This document shows, piece by piece, positions 49,285 to 58,165 of a stretch of DNA of 64,000 nucleotides. The DNA lies in contig NZ_JAFRDR010000012.1 in the NCBI RefSeq assembly GCF_017377795.1, forward strand, positions 1-64,000, given 5' to 3'. Both the position numbers and the translations under genes were made by a program. The notes under the pieces are model-generated. The model was not told where the DNA came from. It saw only the letters and a program-made list of their open reading frames with translations, and did not search any database. Within the stretch, counting starts at the first letter, position 1; each line of letters begins with the position of its first letter. Source of the DNA: Williamsia soli (lineage in GTDB: Bacteria; Actinomycetota; Actinomycetes; Mycobacteriales; Mycobacteriaceae).

Positions 49285-50523
49285 TCAGCCGGTGACGCCC
49301 GTCAATTCGTTCGGCGTGAAGTCGACCGTGGTCTCCTTCGACACAGTTCCCGACCCGAGATCGACAGCGAACAGCTTCTTGTTCGTCGGGTCGCTGACGT
49401 AGGCGGTCGAACCTTCGACGTAAAGGGCCGGGCGGGCCTCCTGCCAGTCCTCCGGCTCACTCCATTCTCCGATGACGGCGATCTTGTCGGTCACCGCGCC
49501 GCTGATCGGATCGATCACGTGGATGGCGCCGTCGGTCCCGAGCACCAGTGCCTCACCTTGCGGCCCACGTGCGAGCGAACGGAACGTGTAGCTCGTCCCC
49601 AGTTCGACGAGCTTGAGCTCCCCGGTATCGGTGTTGGTCAGGCTCACCCGGGTGGGCCGTTCGAGTTCTGCGTCTTCGTCGACCTTGTAGTCGCCGAGTA
49701 CGACGGGCGAGACCTCGGAGCCGGCCTGATTTCCGATGCGGCCGTACACATCTGGGCTCTGCACCTTGGTGATCTCGTTGCCACGGACGATCAGGATGCC
49801 ATCGGTGCAGCCGAACGCGAGCACGCCATTGGCCACGGCAGCTTCGCCGTGCAGATTCGGACACTGGTCGTTGGCTGCGATCTGCCGGAAGTCAGCATCG
49901 AGAATCTGCACCCCGGTGCGCTCGTCCTCGTTGCCGACAGAGACCACAGTGGTCCCGTCCTCTCGGGCCACGGCCACTCCGTGGTGCGGCTCGACTTTGT
50001 GACTGATGGCAACGCCATTGCCCCGCAGCAATTCCGCGGGCTCGACAATGTCGATCTCGCCGGTGCCGTCCGAGAACAGCGTAGTGCGATCATCATGCAC
50101 CACAACATGTCCCGGTTCCTCACCACCGAAACGGATATCCGTCAGCGCCGGCTCAGCAGTGTAATAGTGGTCGTGGTCCCCGTGCGACCGGCTCCATGTT
50201 CCAAGGTCGAGTGCCCGGAATCCCTCTGACTCCGACACGAATACGTGCCGACCGTCGCCGGCGGGGTTGAGCCGGATGAACCCCTCGGCCGGCAGGGTCG
50301 CGACCTGATCCAGGGTGGTGGCGTCGAGCACGGCGACGCCGCCGTCGTAGCTCACCGCCAAACGCGGCTGAGCCGACTCCTGTTCGACGCCTTTCGAATT
50401 CGACTCGGCCGAGCTCGAACTGGCGGACGAATCGCCGCCGTCGCTGCTGGAGCCACACCCGGCGACCAGGACCGTACCGATTGCGACAAGGGAAAGGGCT
50501 TGCAGCCCACGGGAAATATTCAC
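49285..50523 (-). CDS. aztD: AztD-like zinc-binding lipoprotein
   Basis: 412 residues. A signal peptide ends in the lipobox LVAGC (Cys ~24), followed by a Ser/Asp-rich tether and a beta-propeller-like body of short repeated strands. The segment SRSHGDHDHYY is a His/Asp cluster typical of AztD periplasmic zinc metallochaperones; further His pairs occur at KVEPHHGVAV and NLHGEA. GTG 50523 with AAGGAC upstream is chosen because it begins the signal peptide; the upstream ATG lies inside a Zur-box-like sequence. No aztABC transporter genes adjoin it. Confidence 0.75.
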   Translation of the reverse strand: MNISRGLQALSLVAIGTVLVAGCGSSSDGGDSSASSSSAESNSKGVEQESAQPRLAVSYDGGVAVLDATTLDQVATLPAEGFIRLNPAGDGRHVFVSESEGFRALDLGTWSRSHGDHDHYYTAEPALTDIRFGGEEPGHVVVHDDRTTLFSDGTGEIDIVEPAELLRGNGVAISHKVEPHHGVAVAREDGTTVVSVGNEDERTGVQILDADFRQIAANDQCPNLHGEAAVANGVLAFGCTDGILIVRGNEITKVQSPDVYGRIGNQAGSEVSPVVLGDYKVDEDAELERPTRVSLTNTDTGELKLVELGTSYTFRSLARGPQGEALVLGTDGAIHVIDPISGAVTDKIAVIGEWSEPEDWQEARPALYVEGSTAYVSDPTNKKLFAVDLGSGTVSKETTVDFTPNELTGVTG

Positions 50524-50543
50524 GTCCGAATTGTCCTTGCAAA

Positions 50544-50558
50544 CGATAACCATTGTCA
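50544..50558 (-). promoter_or_regulatory. candidate Zur box upstream of aztD
   Basis: On the minus strand TGACAATGGTTATCG matches the actinobacterial Zur consensus TGAAAATNATTTTCA at 10 of the 14 defined positions (7-1-7 geometry), 21 bp before the GTG start. Zinc-dependent repression would fit a zinc metallochaperone. Confidence 0.5.
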
Positions 50559-50599
50559 AAAAGCTATATGTGCATGGCTTGCCCACAATGGTGCCGCGA

Positions 50600-50638
50600 A
50601 ACAACAAAACGCCCCCCACCTTGCGGCGGGGGGCGTTT
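50600..50638 (-). terminator. rpsA terminator
   Basis: On the minus strand AACGCCCCCC and GGGGGGCGTT (50637-50608) form a 10 bp stem followed by TTGTTGTTT, 20 bp after the rpsA stop. A classical intrinsic terminator. Confidence 0.85.
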
Positions 50639-50656
50639 CGGTTGTCTAGATGTCTA

Positions 50657-52147
50657 TCAGGCGTTGCCGGACAGCTTCTCGCGCAGAGCAGCGAGCTGCT
50701 CGTCACTGGCAAGCGATCCACCACTCTTCGGAGCGGACGAAGACGACGAGGACGTCGCGGTGGCGGCGTCGTCACCACCCTTGTCAGCGGAATCCGACGA
50801 GTAATCGGTCGGAGCGTTGGCAGCGGCCTCGGCGGCAGCGGCAAACTTCTCCATCTGGGCGGTGTGCATCTTGTGGCGACGCTCGGCCTCGGCGTAGCGA
50901 GACTCCCACGCTTCCCGCTGCTTCTCGAATCCGTCGAGCCATTCGTTGGTCTCGGAATCGAAGCCCTCGGGGAAGATGTAGTTGCCCTGCTCGTCGTAGC
51001 TGTCGGCCATGCCGTACTTCGACGGGTCGAACTCTTCGGTGTAGTCCTCGTTGGCCTGCTTGAGGCTCAACGAGATCCGGCGACGCTCGAGGTCGATGTC
51101 GATGACCTTGACCATCGCGTCGTCACCGACGGCGACAACCTGATCCGGCACCTCGACGTGGCGCTCGGCCAGCTCCGAGATGTGGACGAGGCCTTCGATG
51201 CCCTCTTCGACCCGCACGAACGCACCGAACGGAACCAGCTTCGTGACCTTGCCGGGCACGATCTGGCCGATGGCGTGGGTACGAGCGAACTGGCGCCACG
51301 GATCTTCCTGAGTGGCCTTGAGCGACAACGACACCCGCTCGCGATCCAGATCGACGTCGAGAACCTCGACGGTGACCTCGTCGCCCACTGCGACAACCTC
51401 GGAGGGGTGGTCGATGTGCTTCCACGACAGCTCGGAGACGTGCACCAGACCGTCGACGCCGCCGAGATCGACGAATGCGCCGAAGTTGACGATCGAGGAC
51501 ACGACGCCCTTGCGGACCTGGCCCTTCTGGAGCTGGTGCAGGAACTCGCTGCGAACCTCGGACTGGGTCTGCTCGAGCCACGCACGACGCGAGAGCACGA
51601 CGTTGTTGCGGTTCTTGTCGAGCTCGATGATCTTGGCCTCGATCTCCTTGCCGATGTACGGCTGCAGATCGCGCACGCGACGCATCTCCACCAGCGATGC
51701 GGGGAGGAATCCGCGCAGACCGATGTCCAGGATCAGGCCGCCCTTGACGACCTCGATGACGGTGCCCTTGACGGCCTCGTCCTTTTCCTTGAGCTCTTCG
51801 ATGGTGCCCCACGCACGCTCGTACTGAGCGCGCTTCTTGGACAGGATCAACCGACCCTCTTTGTCCTCTTTCGTGAGGACGAGTGCTTCCACCTCATCGC
51901 CGACGCTGACAACCTCGCTGGGGTCGACGTCGTGCTTGATGGACAGTTCGCGGGACGGGATCACTCCCTCGGTTTTGTAACCGATGTCGAGCAGCACTTC
52001 GTCGCGGTCAACCTTGACGATGGTGCCCTCGACGATGTCGCCATCATTGAAGTACTTGATAGTGGCATCGATGGCGGCAAGAAAATCCTCAGCCGAGCCG
52101 ATATCGTTAACGGCTACTTGTGGTGAGGTAATGGTCGTGGACGGCAT
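50657..52147 (-). CDS. rpsA: 30S ribosomal protein S1
   Basis: 496 residues with four S1 (OB-fold) repeats at roughly 36-105, 125-190, 210-280 and 295-365. The repeats show the pattern G-x-V-x-x-I/L...G-A-F-V-x-L...G-L-V-H-V-S-E-L (e.g. VNFGAFVDLGGVDGLVHVSE). The C-terminal ~120 residues are charged and then Ser/Ala-rich, as in mycobacterial S1. Actinobacterial S1 has four instead of six domains. ATG start; the 5' region is divergent from a methyltransferase gene. Confidence 0.97.
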   Translation of the reverse strand: MPSTTITSPQVAVNDIGSAEDFLAAIDATIKYFNDGDIVEGTIVKVDRDEVLLDIGYKTEGVIPSRELSIKHDVDPSEVVSVGDEVEALVLTKEDKEGRLILSKKRAQYERAWGTIEELKEKDEAVKGTVIEVVKGGLILDIGLRGFLPASLVEMRRVRDLQPYIGKEIEAKIIELDKNRNNVVLSRRAWLEQTQSEVRSEFLHQLQKGQVRKGVVSSIVNFGAFVDLGGVDGLVHVSELSWKHIDHPSEVVAVGDEVTVEVLDVDLDRERVSLSLKATQEDPWRQFARTHAIGQIVPGKVTKLVPFGAFVRVEEGIEGLVHISELAERHVEVPDQVVAVGDDAMVKVIDIDLERRRISLSLKQANEDYTEEFDPSKYGMADSYDEQGNYIFPEGFDSETNEWLDGFEKQREAWESRYAEAERRHKMHTAQMEKFAAAAEAAANAPTDYSSDSADKGGDDAATATSSSSSSAPKSGGSLASDEQLAALREKLSGNA

Positions 52148-52225
52148 ATGTTAGATGGCTCCGGACAGGTTGGGTTGTAGGGACAGTAATGCGGGATCAA
52201 CAGTGGCCACAGATGAGTGACCGGC

Positions 52226-53110
52226 ATGAAGAACCACGCGAGCTCAGGCACGCGCGTGTCTGAGGATACGCCAGCCCCGCTGGACTGGGCAAATACCTCC
52301 GTGTCATACCCGTATCTGCGCACGGGCGTCGACTCGAAAACCAGCGTGTCGGCGAATCGTCGCTGGTGGGACGCCGACGCCGACTCCTACCACGGTACGC
52401 ACGGCGACTTCCTCGGCGCCGACAGCGTCGACGGAGACTTCGTGTGGTGCCCCGAAGGGTTGCGCGAAGACGATGTCGAACTGCTCGGTGACGTCGCAGG
52501 CAAGGCTGTATTAGAGATCGGATGCGGCTCCGCGCCATGTAGTCGGTGGCTGAGCGGACACGGCGCACATGCGGTCGGATTGGACCTGTCTCGGGAGATG
52601 CTCCGGCGCGGCCAGCAGGCGATGGCTCGAGGTGGTCCGCAGCCCGGACTGGTGCAAGCCGGAGCGGAGGACCTCCCGTTCGGCGACGGGGTCTTCGATC
52701 TCGCCTGCTCGGCGTTCGGTGCGGTGCCGTTCGTCGCCGACTCGGCACGGGTGATGAGCGAAGTGGCCCGGGTACTACGGCCGGGAGGTCGCTGGGTGTT
52801 CTCGGTCAATCATCCGATGCGGTGGGCCTTCCCCGACGACCCCGGACCCACCGGGTTGACGGTGATCCTGCCGTACTTCGACCGCACGCCCTACGTCGAG
52901 ACCGAGGACGACGGGACGGTCAGCTACGTCGAGCATCACCGCACCCTCGGGGATCGGATTCGGGAGATCCGGGCCGCCGGCCTCATCCTCGACGACCTCA
53001 TCGAACCCGAGTGGCCCGAAGGTTTCGACCGCGAGTGGGGACAGTGGAGCCCGCTGCGCGGGCACTACTTCCCCGGCACCGCCATCTTCTGTACTCGCAA
53101 GCCCACGTAG
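52226..53110 (+). CDS. class I SAM-dependent methyltransferase
   Basis: About 294 residues. Motif I is VLEIGCGSAPCSRWL, followed by AVGLDLSREML (acidic residue for ribose), LVQAGAEDLPFGDGVFD (motif II region) and VARVLRPGGRWVFSVNH (motif III). The substrate-binding C-terminal half (MRWAFPDDPGPTGLT, SPLRGHYFPGTAIF) is unassigned. The start may be ATG 52226 or GTG 52217. Divergent from rpsA, convergent with a hydrolase; a weak hairpin at ~53131-53153 separates the stop codons. Confidence 0.85.
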   Translation: MKNHASSGTRVSEDTPAPLDWANTSVSYPYLRTGVDSKTSVSANRRWWDADADSYHGTHGDFLGADSVDGDFVWCPEGLREDDVELLGDVAGKAVLEIGCGSAPCSRWLSGHGAHAVGLDLSREMLRRGQQAMARGGPQPGLVQAGAEDLPFGDGVFDLACSAFGAVPFVADSARVMSEVARVLRPGGRWVFSVNHPMRWAFPDDPGPTGLTVILPYFDRTPYVETEDDGTVSYVEHHRTLGDRIREIRAAGLILDDLIEPEWPEGFDREWGQWSPLRGHYFPGTAIFCTRKPT

Positions 53111-53197
53111 CCCTGCCACCCCCGGAGATGTGCCCTTGTGGCGAGCACAAGGCCTGGTCGGCTCCGCCATACCCACCCTCCGTCGGGGGCGGCGGGA

Positions 53198-54106
53198 TCA
53201 GGCCGGTACTTCGCGCTGCAGGAACTCGATCTGATCGGCGGTTGCCTGCTCGAACGCGTCGCCGACGTAGATGTCGAAGTGGCCGAACGGATACCGCCGG
53301 ACCGTGCCGTTCGGGGTCGCCGCAGCATATTTCAGCGTGGGGCCCGGGGGTGCGACGGTGTCCGTGTCACACACACAGAACAGCACCGGCGCCGAAATCT
53401 TCTTGGCCGCACGCCCCGGTCTCGCCAACGGGATGGCCAGGCCGACCCGAGCCGCGACGCCGTTGACGATGGTCTCGGATTCGGGCACCAGGCCGAGATA
53501 CCCGTCGACGACGTCCGGTGCATTCATCAGCGCCGTCTCACCGGGATCACCGGCGAGGGGCACGAGTACAGGGTCCCGGCCACGTGCGGCTGCCACCAGG
53601 TCACGGATAGCAGCGAGGGTGACCCCGATGGTCGCCCGAGGCCCGAGCGTCAGCGCCGACGCCGGTCCTTCGGTGAACGGGCACTGCGAGATGACGGCAG
53701 CCAACCGGGAGTCGTCGGCGGCGACGGCGAGCACGTGTCCACCCCCGAAAGATGTTCCGAAGATGCAGATCTTGGCCGGGTCGACGCCGTCCAGCGTGCG
53801 CGCGTAGGCGATCGCTGAGTGCCAGTCCTCGCGTTGGCGTCCGATACTGAGCAGCTGACGCGGGGTGCCTTCGCTATCGCCGAAGTGCCGGTAGTCGAAA
53901 ACGAGCGCCGCATATCCGGCGGCCACGAATCGCTCGGCGTAGGCATCGAGACGCATGGTCCGTACTGCTCCGAGACCATGCGCCAGGATGATGAGCGGCG
54001 CGCATCCGGAACCATCTCCTGCAGGCCGGTACAGCCACGCCGCGCAGTGCGCCCGCGCACTCCCCCGCCCCGATGCGAAGACCACGTCTTCTCTCACGCC
54101 TGCCAT
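53198..54106 (-). CDS. alpha/beta hydrolase
   Basis: 302 residues. The nucleophile elbow is GTSFGGGHVLAVA (Ser ~116), the oxyanion region LAHGLGAVRTMRLDAYAERF, the acid in CVCDTDTVAPP and the catalytic His in YPFGHFDIYVG. The sequence style (DYRHFGDSEGTPRQ) matches dienelactone-hydrolase/DUF1100-like serine hydrolases. Substrate unknown. ATG with AAGGGGG upstream. Lies 18 bp downstream of the isopropylmalate/tartrate dehydrogenase-like gene, so probably cotranscribed with it. Confidence 0.85.
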   Translation of the reverse strand: MAGVREDVVFASGRGSARAHCAAWLYRPAGDGSGCAPLIILAHGLGAVRTMRLDAYAERFVAAGYAALVFDYRHFGDSEGTPRQLLSIGRQREDWHSAIAYARTLDGVDPAKICIFGTSFGGGHVLAVAADDSRLAAVISQCPFTEGPASALTLGPRATIGVTLAAIRDLVAAARGRDPVLVPLAGDPGETALMNAPDVVDGYLGLVPESETIVNGVAARVGLAIPLARPGRAAKKISAPVLFCVCDTDTVAPPGPTLKYAAATPNGTVRRYPFGHFDIYVGDAFEQATADQIEFLQREVPA

Positions 54107-54124
54107 GCCGCCCCCTTGTTGGTG

Positions 54125-55228
54125 TCACTGCTCATTGGCAAGGTTAGTGCCAGGCGGTGGATTCTCGAGAATATCGAGCACCGCGTCCGTGAAACCTGCG
54201 GTGGTGGCGGTTCCACCCAGGTCGGCGGTCGCGATGCCGGCCGCGAGCGCTGTGCTGATCCCGCTCCGGATGCTCTCCGCGGCGACCGCAAGCGCATCGT
54301 CTCCGGTGCGGAGCGCCTGCCACTCGATCAGCATCGCGGCCGAACCGATGATGCCGACAGGATTCGCGACCCCGCGACCGGCGATGTCGGGTGCGGCGCC
54401 GTGGGCGGCCTGTGCCATCGCCTTGGTGGCCGAGGTGTTGATCGACGCCGCGATGCCCAGCGACCCGGCCAATTCGGCGGCCAGGTCCGAGAGGATGTCG
54501 CCGAACAGGTTCTCGGTGACGACGACATCGAACCGCCGGCCATCACGCACCAGATGCGCTGCCATGGCGTCGACGTGTTCGTCGTCGACACGTACGTCGG
54601 GATACCGCTGCGCGACCTCGAGGCAGACGTCGCGGAACAATCCTGTGGTCATCGACAGGACGTTCGCCTTGTGGACGATGGTGACGTGCTTGCGACGGGA
54701 GCGGGCAAGTTCGAACGCGGACACCGCGATTCGCTCGGTGGCCGCGCGGGTGATCACGCCGACCGACAGCGCAACGTCGGGGGTGGGCATGAACTCCCCC
54801 GTGCCGCGGGCCATGTTCCGATCGGCGTACAGCCCCTCGCTGTTCTCCCGCACGATGACGAGATCGAGATCGGGGTTTGTCGCACGTACGCCGTCGTGTG
54901 CGAGCGCAGGGCGAATGTTGGCGTAGAGGTCATAGCGTTTACGAATGGCTCCGCCCGGTGTCAGCCCGGCGCGATGCTCCGATGGGTAGCCGGCCGAATC
55001 GTGGGGTCCCAGGATCCAGAGCGCGAGGTCGTCGAGTGCGGCCAGCGTTGCCTCCGGGATCGCGGTGCCGTATCTCTCGATGGTCGTGTGCCCGAGTTCC
55101 AGTGGCACCCAGTCGACCGAGCGTCCTGCGCCGCTCAGCGCCTGCTCGACGACCCGTGCCGCCGCCGGGACGATCTCCGGGCCGATCCCGTCGCCGTCGA
55201 TGAGTCCGATGCGATATCTGTTCGCCAT
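54125..55228 (-). CDS. isocitrate/isopropylmalate dehydrogenase family protein (tartrate dehydrogenase-like)
   Basis: 367 residues, an NAD(P)-dependent beta-decarboxylating dehydrogenase. Family landmarks: GDGIGPEIVPAA at the N-terminus, VIVRENSEGLYA substrate loop, HKANVL, the metal site in ENLFGDILSDLAAELAGSLG, and the cofactor loop AHGAAPDIAGRGVANP. Not obviously LeuB, because no leuCD is nearby. Tartrate/malate or isopropylmalate-like 2-hydroxyacids are the likely substrates. Divergent from the BisC-like molybdoenzyme, upstream of the hydrolase. Confidence 0.82.
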   Translation of the reverse strand: MANRYRIGLIDGDGIGPEIVPAAARVVEQALSGAGRSVDWVPLELGHTTIERYGTAIPEATLAALDDLALWILGPHDSAGYPSEHRAGLTPGGAIRKRYDLYANIRPALAHDGVRATNPDLDLVIVRENSEGLYADRNMARGTGEFMPTPDVALSVGVITRAATERIAVSAFELARSRRKHVTIVHKANVLSMTTGLFRDVCLEVAQRYPDVRVDDEHVDAMAAHLVRDGRRFDVVVTENLFGDILSDLAAELAGSLGIAASINTSATKAMAQAAHGAAPDIAGRGVANPVGIIGSAAMLIEWQALRTGDDALAVAAESIRSGISTALAAGIATADLGGTATTAGFTDAVLDILENPPPGTNLANEQ

Positions 55229-55314
55229 GATTGTGATCGTTCCAGAGCGCTATCGAACCGGGATATACGTGTGCTGACCAAACCACAGACGACGACCGAT
55301 GAAAGAATCCACGC

Positions 55315-57612
55315 ATGGCTGCAGAAGAACTGGTCAACAGCTCGCATTGGGGTGCATTCTCGGCATCGCTCGACGAGCAGGGACTGTCTGTGACGCCCGA
55401 CCCCGCCGACCCTGATGCGTCGGAGCTCCTCCGCAACATTCCGGCGTCGCTGGACAAAGGCGTCCGCGTACTGCATCCGTCTGTCCGACGGGGCTGGCTC
55501 GAGGACGGTCCGGGGCCGTCGGGCCGGCGCGGATCCGACGAGTACGTCGAGGTGAGCTGGGACCGCGCTCTCGACCTCCTTGCGGGCGAACTCGAGCGAG
55601 TCCGCAGCACGTACGGCAATCCGGCGATCTTCGGCGGATCCTACGGTTGGGCAAGTGCCGGCCGCTTTCATCACGCACAGAGCCAGATTCACCGGTTCTT
55701 GAACACCATCGGCGGTTACACCCGATCGGTGCACAGTTACAGCCACGGAGCGTCGAGTGTGTTGCTCCCGCACATCGTCGGCGACGAGGCGCCGCTCTAT
55801 CGACCCACTACCTGGAACGTCCTGAGTGAACACACTGACCTCTTCGTGTGTTTCGGAGGGATACCGGCCAAGAACGTCCAGATCAACGCGGGTGGGATCA
55901 GTCGGCACACGGTGCGGGAATCGCTCGACCGCGCCCGCGCCCGAGGCGCCGAGTTCGTGACCATCAGTCCTCTTGCCGACGATCTGGCGACGGTGACCGA
56001 CGCCCAGTGGATCTCCATCAACCCGGCCACGGATACCGCGCTCATCCTGGCCCTGTGCTGGGTCTTGCTCACCGAAGGGCTCTGCGACCTCGAGTTCGTC
56101 GACAAGTACACGGTCGGATTCGAGCAGTTCGCCCGCTACCTACGCGGGCAAACCGATGGGATCGCGAAAACCCCGGGCTGGGCAGCGAACATCTGCGGGA
56201 TCGACGCCCCGACCATCGCTGACCTCGCCCGCCGCATGGCTGCCGGGCGGACCCTGGTGACCACCTCATGGTCGTTGCAGCGGGCGCAGTTCGGCGAACA
56301 ACCGTTGTGGGCGTCGATCGCGCTGGCCGCGTTTCTGGGTCAGATCGGGCTCCCCGGAGGAGGATTCGGTCACGGATACGGGTCGACCGGCGGTATGGGC
56401 GCAGGCAAACTCCCCTACCCGTTGCCGACGTTCCATCAGGGCGTCAATCCCGTCAGCGACTTCATTCCGGTCGCCCGCATCTCGGACATGCTGCTCGAAC
56501 CCGGTGCCACCTATGAGTTCAACGGCCAGACGCGGGTCTACCCCGACACCAAGCTGATCTATTGGGCAGGCGGCAACCCGTTCCATCACCATCAGGATCT
56601 CGTGCGCTTGCGCGCCGGCTTCCAAAGACCTGACACGGTTGTCGTGCACGAACCGTTCTGGACTGCGACGGCGCGGCACGCCGACATCGTCCTCCCGGTC
56701 GCGACGACGCTGGAACGCAACGACATCGGCTGCGGTCGGTACGACGAGATCATGACCGCGATGCAGCAGGTTTCACCGCCTGTCGGTGAGTCGTTGACCG
56801 ACTACGCAATTCTCACCGAACTGAGTAAGCGGCTCGGCGTCGAGGAACAGTTCACCGAGGGCCGCCATGAGTGGGGTTGGCTCGAGCACATCTACGAACG
56901 CTGGCGCGAGGCGATCCCTGACCGGTTCACCCCCGCCCAGGACTTCGGCGAGTTCTGGGAGGCGCGCCACCTCGACCTCCCGGGCGCAGACTCCAAACAC
57001 GTTCTGTTCGAAGACTTCCGTAGCGATCCCGACAGATATCGTCTCGCGACACCCAGCGGCCGGATCGAGATCTCGTCGTCGACGATCGCCGGCTTCGGCT
57101 ACGACGACTGCCCGGCCCATCCGACGTGGCTCGCACCTGCCGAGACCGTCGATGTGGGATCCGGCCCGTACCCGTTGTGCCTCGTGGCCAATAATCCTGC
57201 CTCGCGCTTGCACAGCCAGCTCGACAACGGCGCCGTCAGTGTTGAGTCCAAGGTCGTCGGACGCGAGCCGATCCGCCTGAACCCGGCGGACGCACAAGCC
57301 CGCGGGATCGCGACGGGCGACGTCGTGCTGGTACGCAGCGACACCGGCGACATGCTGGCCGGAGCAGTCGTCGACGACCGCGTTTCCGGCAACGTCGTAC
57401 AGATCTCGACGGGCGCCTGGTTCGATTACAGCTCACCGGATGTCGCCGCCTGCATCCACGGCAATCCGAACGTGCTCACGCGAGACACCGGCTCGTCGAG
57501 ACTCGCGCAGGGGTCGACCGGTCAATTGGTTCGTGTCGAGGTCCAGGTCTATCGCGGTCAGGTTCCCGACGTCGTCGTCCATGATCAGCGCTTGTGGATG
57601 GACCCCGCCTGA
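55315..57612 (+). CDS. molybdopterin oxidoreductase, BisC/TorA-like
   Basis: 765 residues of the DMSO reductase family without an N-terminal Fe-S domain. The Mo-ligand Ser is expected in GGSYGWASAGRFHHAQSQ, which matches the TorA/BisC/DorA subgroup (IFGGSYGW). Other cofactor-binding segments are WAGGNPFHHHQDL, TTLERNDIGCGRYDE and ANNPASRLHSQLDNG. No twin-arginine signal is present, so it is cytoplasmic, like biotin or methionine sulfoxide reductase BisC, rather than a periplasmic TMAO reductase. ATG at 55315. Electron donor not evident. Confidence 0.85.
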   Translation: MAAEELVNSSHWGAFSASLDEQGLSVTPDPADPDASELLRNIPASLDKGVRVLHPSVRRGWLEDGPGPSGRRGSDEYVEVSWDRALDLLAGELERVRSTYGNPAIFGGSYGWASAGRFHHAQSQIHRFLNTIGGYTRSVHSYSHGASSVLLPHIVGDEAPLYRPTTWNVLSEHTDLFVCFGGIPAKNVQINAGGISRHTVRESLDRARARGAEFVTISPLADDLATVTDAQWISINPATDTALILALCWVLLTEGLCDLEFVDKYTVGFEQFARYLRGQTDGIAKTPGWAANICGIDAPTIADLARRMAAGRTLVTTSWSLQRAQFGEQPLWASIALAAFLGQIGLPGGGFGHGYGSTGGMGAGKLPYPLPTFHQGVNPVSDFIPVARISDMLLEPGATYEFNGQTRVYPDTKLIYWAGGNPFHHHQDLVRLRAGFQRPDTVVVHEPFWTATARHADIVLPVATTLERNDIGCGRYDEIMTAMQQVSPPVGESLTDYAILTELSKRLGVEEQFTEGRHEWGWLEHIYERWREAIPDRFTPAQDFGEFWEARHLDLPGADSKHVLFEDFRSDPDRYRLATPSGRIEISSSTIAGFGYDDCPAHPTWLAPAETVDVGSGPYPLCLVANNPASRLHSQLDNGAVSVESKVVGREPIRLNPADAQARGIATGDVVLVRSDTGDMLAGAVVDDRVSGNVVQISTGAWFDYSSPDVAACIHGNPNVLTRDTGSSRLAQGSTGQLVRVEVQVYRGQVPDVVVHDQRLWMDPA

Positions 57613-57628
57613 CCCCTCCGGAATGTCC

Positions 57629-57634
57629 TAGGGT
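57629..57634 (+). promoter_or_regulatory. -10 of a leaderless promoter (LigT-like gene)
   Basis: TAGGGT followed by 6 nt and the GTG start at 57641, the same pattern as the MBL-fold gene. Confidence 0.45.
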
Positions 57635-57640
57635 GAACCC

Positions 57641-58165
57641 GTGGCACATTCGATAGAACTCATCTTTGACGCGGAGACAGAAGAGGCCATCATCTCGCAG
57701 TGGGATGCTTTGGCGGCGGCCGGTTTGCCGAGCCAGGGCCGCACGCGCTCCGAGTCGAACCGGCCACATGTCACGCTCGTCGCCGCCGACTCCATCGACG
57801 GTGCCGTCGACCGTGACCTGTCCGCCCTCGCCGACGTGCCCGGCATGGAGGTGAACATCGGCGCAATGCTCCTCTTCCGTGGTCGTCGCGCGACGGCAGC
57901 CCGGCTGGTGGTCCCGTCCCGCGAGCTCTGCGATCTACACGCCCACATCTTCGAGTTGTCGCACGGTCACATCAGCGGCGAACCGCTACCGCATATTCAA
58001 CCCGGAGCCTGGACACCCCATGTGACGCTTGCACGCCGACTGGCGGACGACCAGATCGGTTACGCCCTCACCACATTGGCCTTCGCACCGGAGATCTTCA
58101 CCGCAACCGTGACAGGAATCCGACGCTGGAACAGCGACACCCGCGAGGAGTTCTACCTACTGTGA
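57641..58165 (+). CDS. 2'-5' RNA ligase/cyclic phosphodiesterase (LigT-like) family protein
   Basis: 174 residues of the 2H phosphoesterase superfamily. Both catalytic H-x-T motifs are present, RPHVTLV near residue 43 and TPHVTLA near residue 126, about 80 residues apart as expected. Members hydrolyse 2',3'-cyclic phosphates or ligate RNA; the natural substrate here is unknown. GTG start, leaderless promoter. Its end overlaps the convergent mak gene by 9 bp. Confidence 0.85.
   Translation: MAHSIELIFDAETEEAIISQWDALAAAGLPSQGRTRSESNRPHVTLVAADSIDGAVDRDLSALADVPGMEVNIGAMLLFRGRRATAARLVVPSRELCDLHAHIFELSHGHISGEPLPHIQPGAWTPHVTLARRLADDQIGYALTTLAFAPEIFTATVTGIRRWNSDTREEFYLL

Noticed and set aside
53131-53153. 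Terminator between the methyltransferase and hydrolase genes
   Set aside because: The hairpin (GCCCTTGTG/GCACAAGGC) has a bulge and no U-tract on either strand; too weak to list as a terminator.
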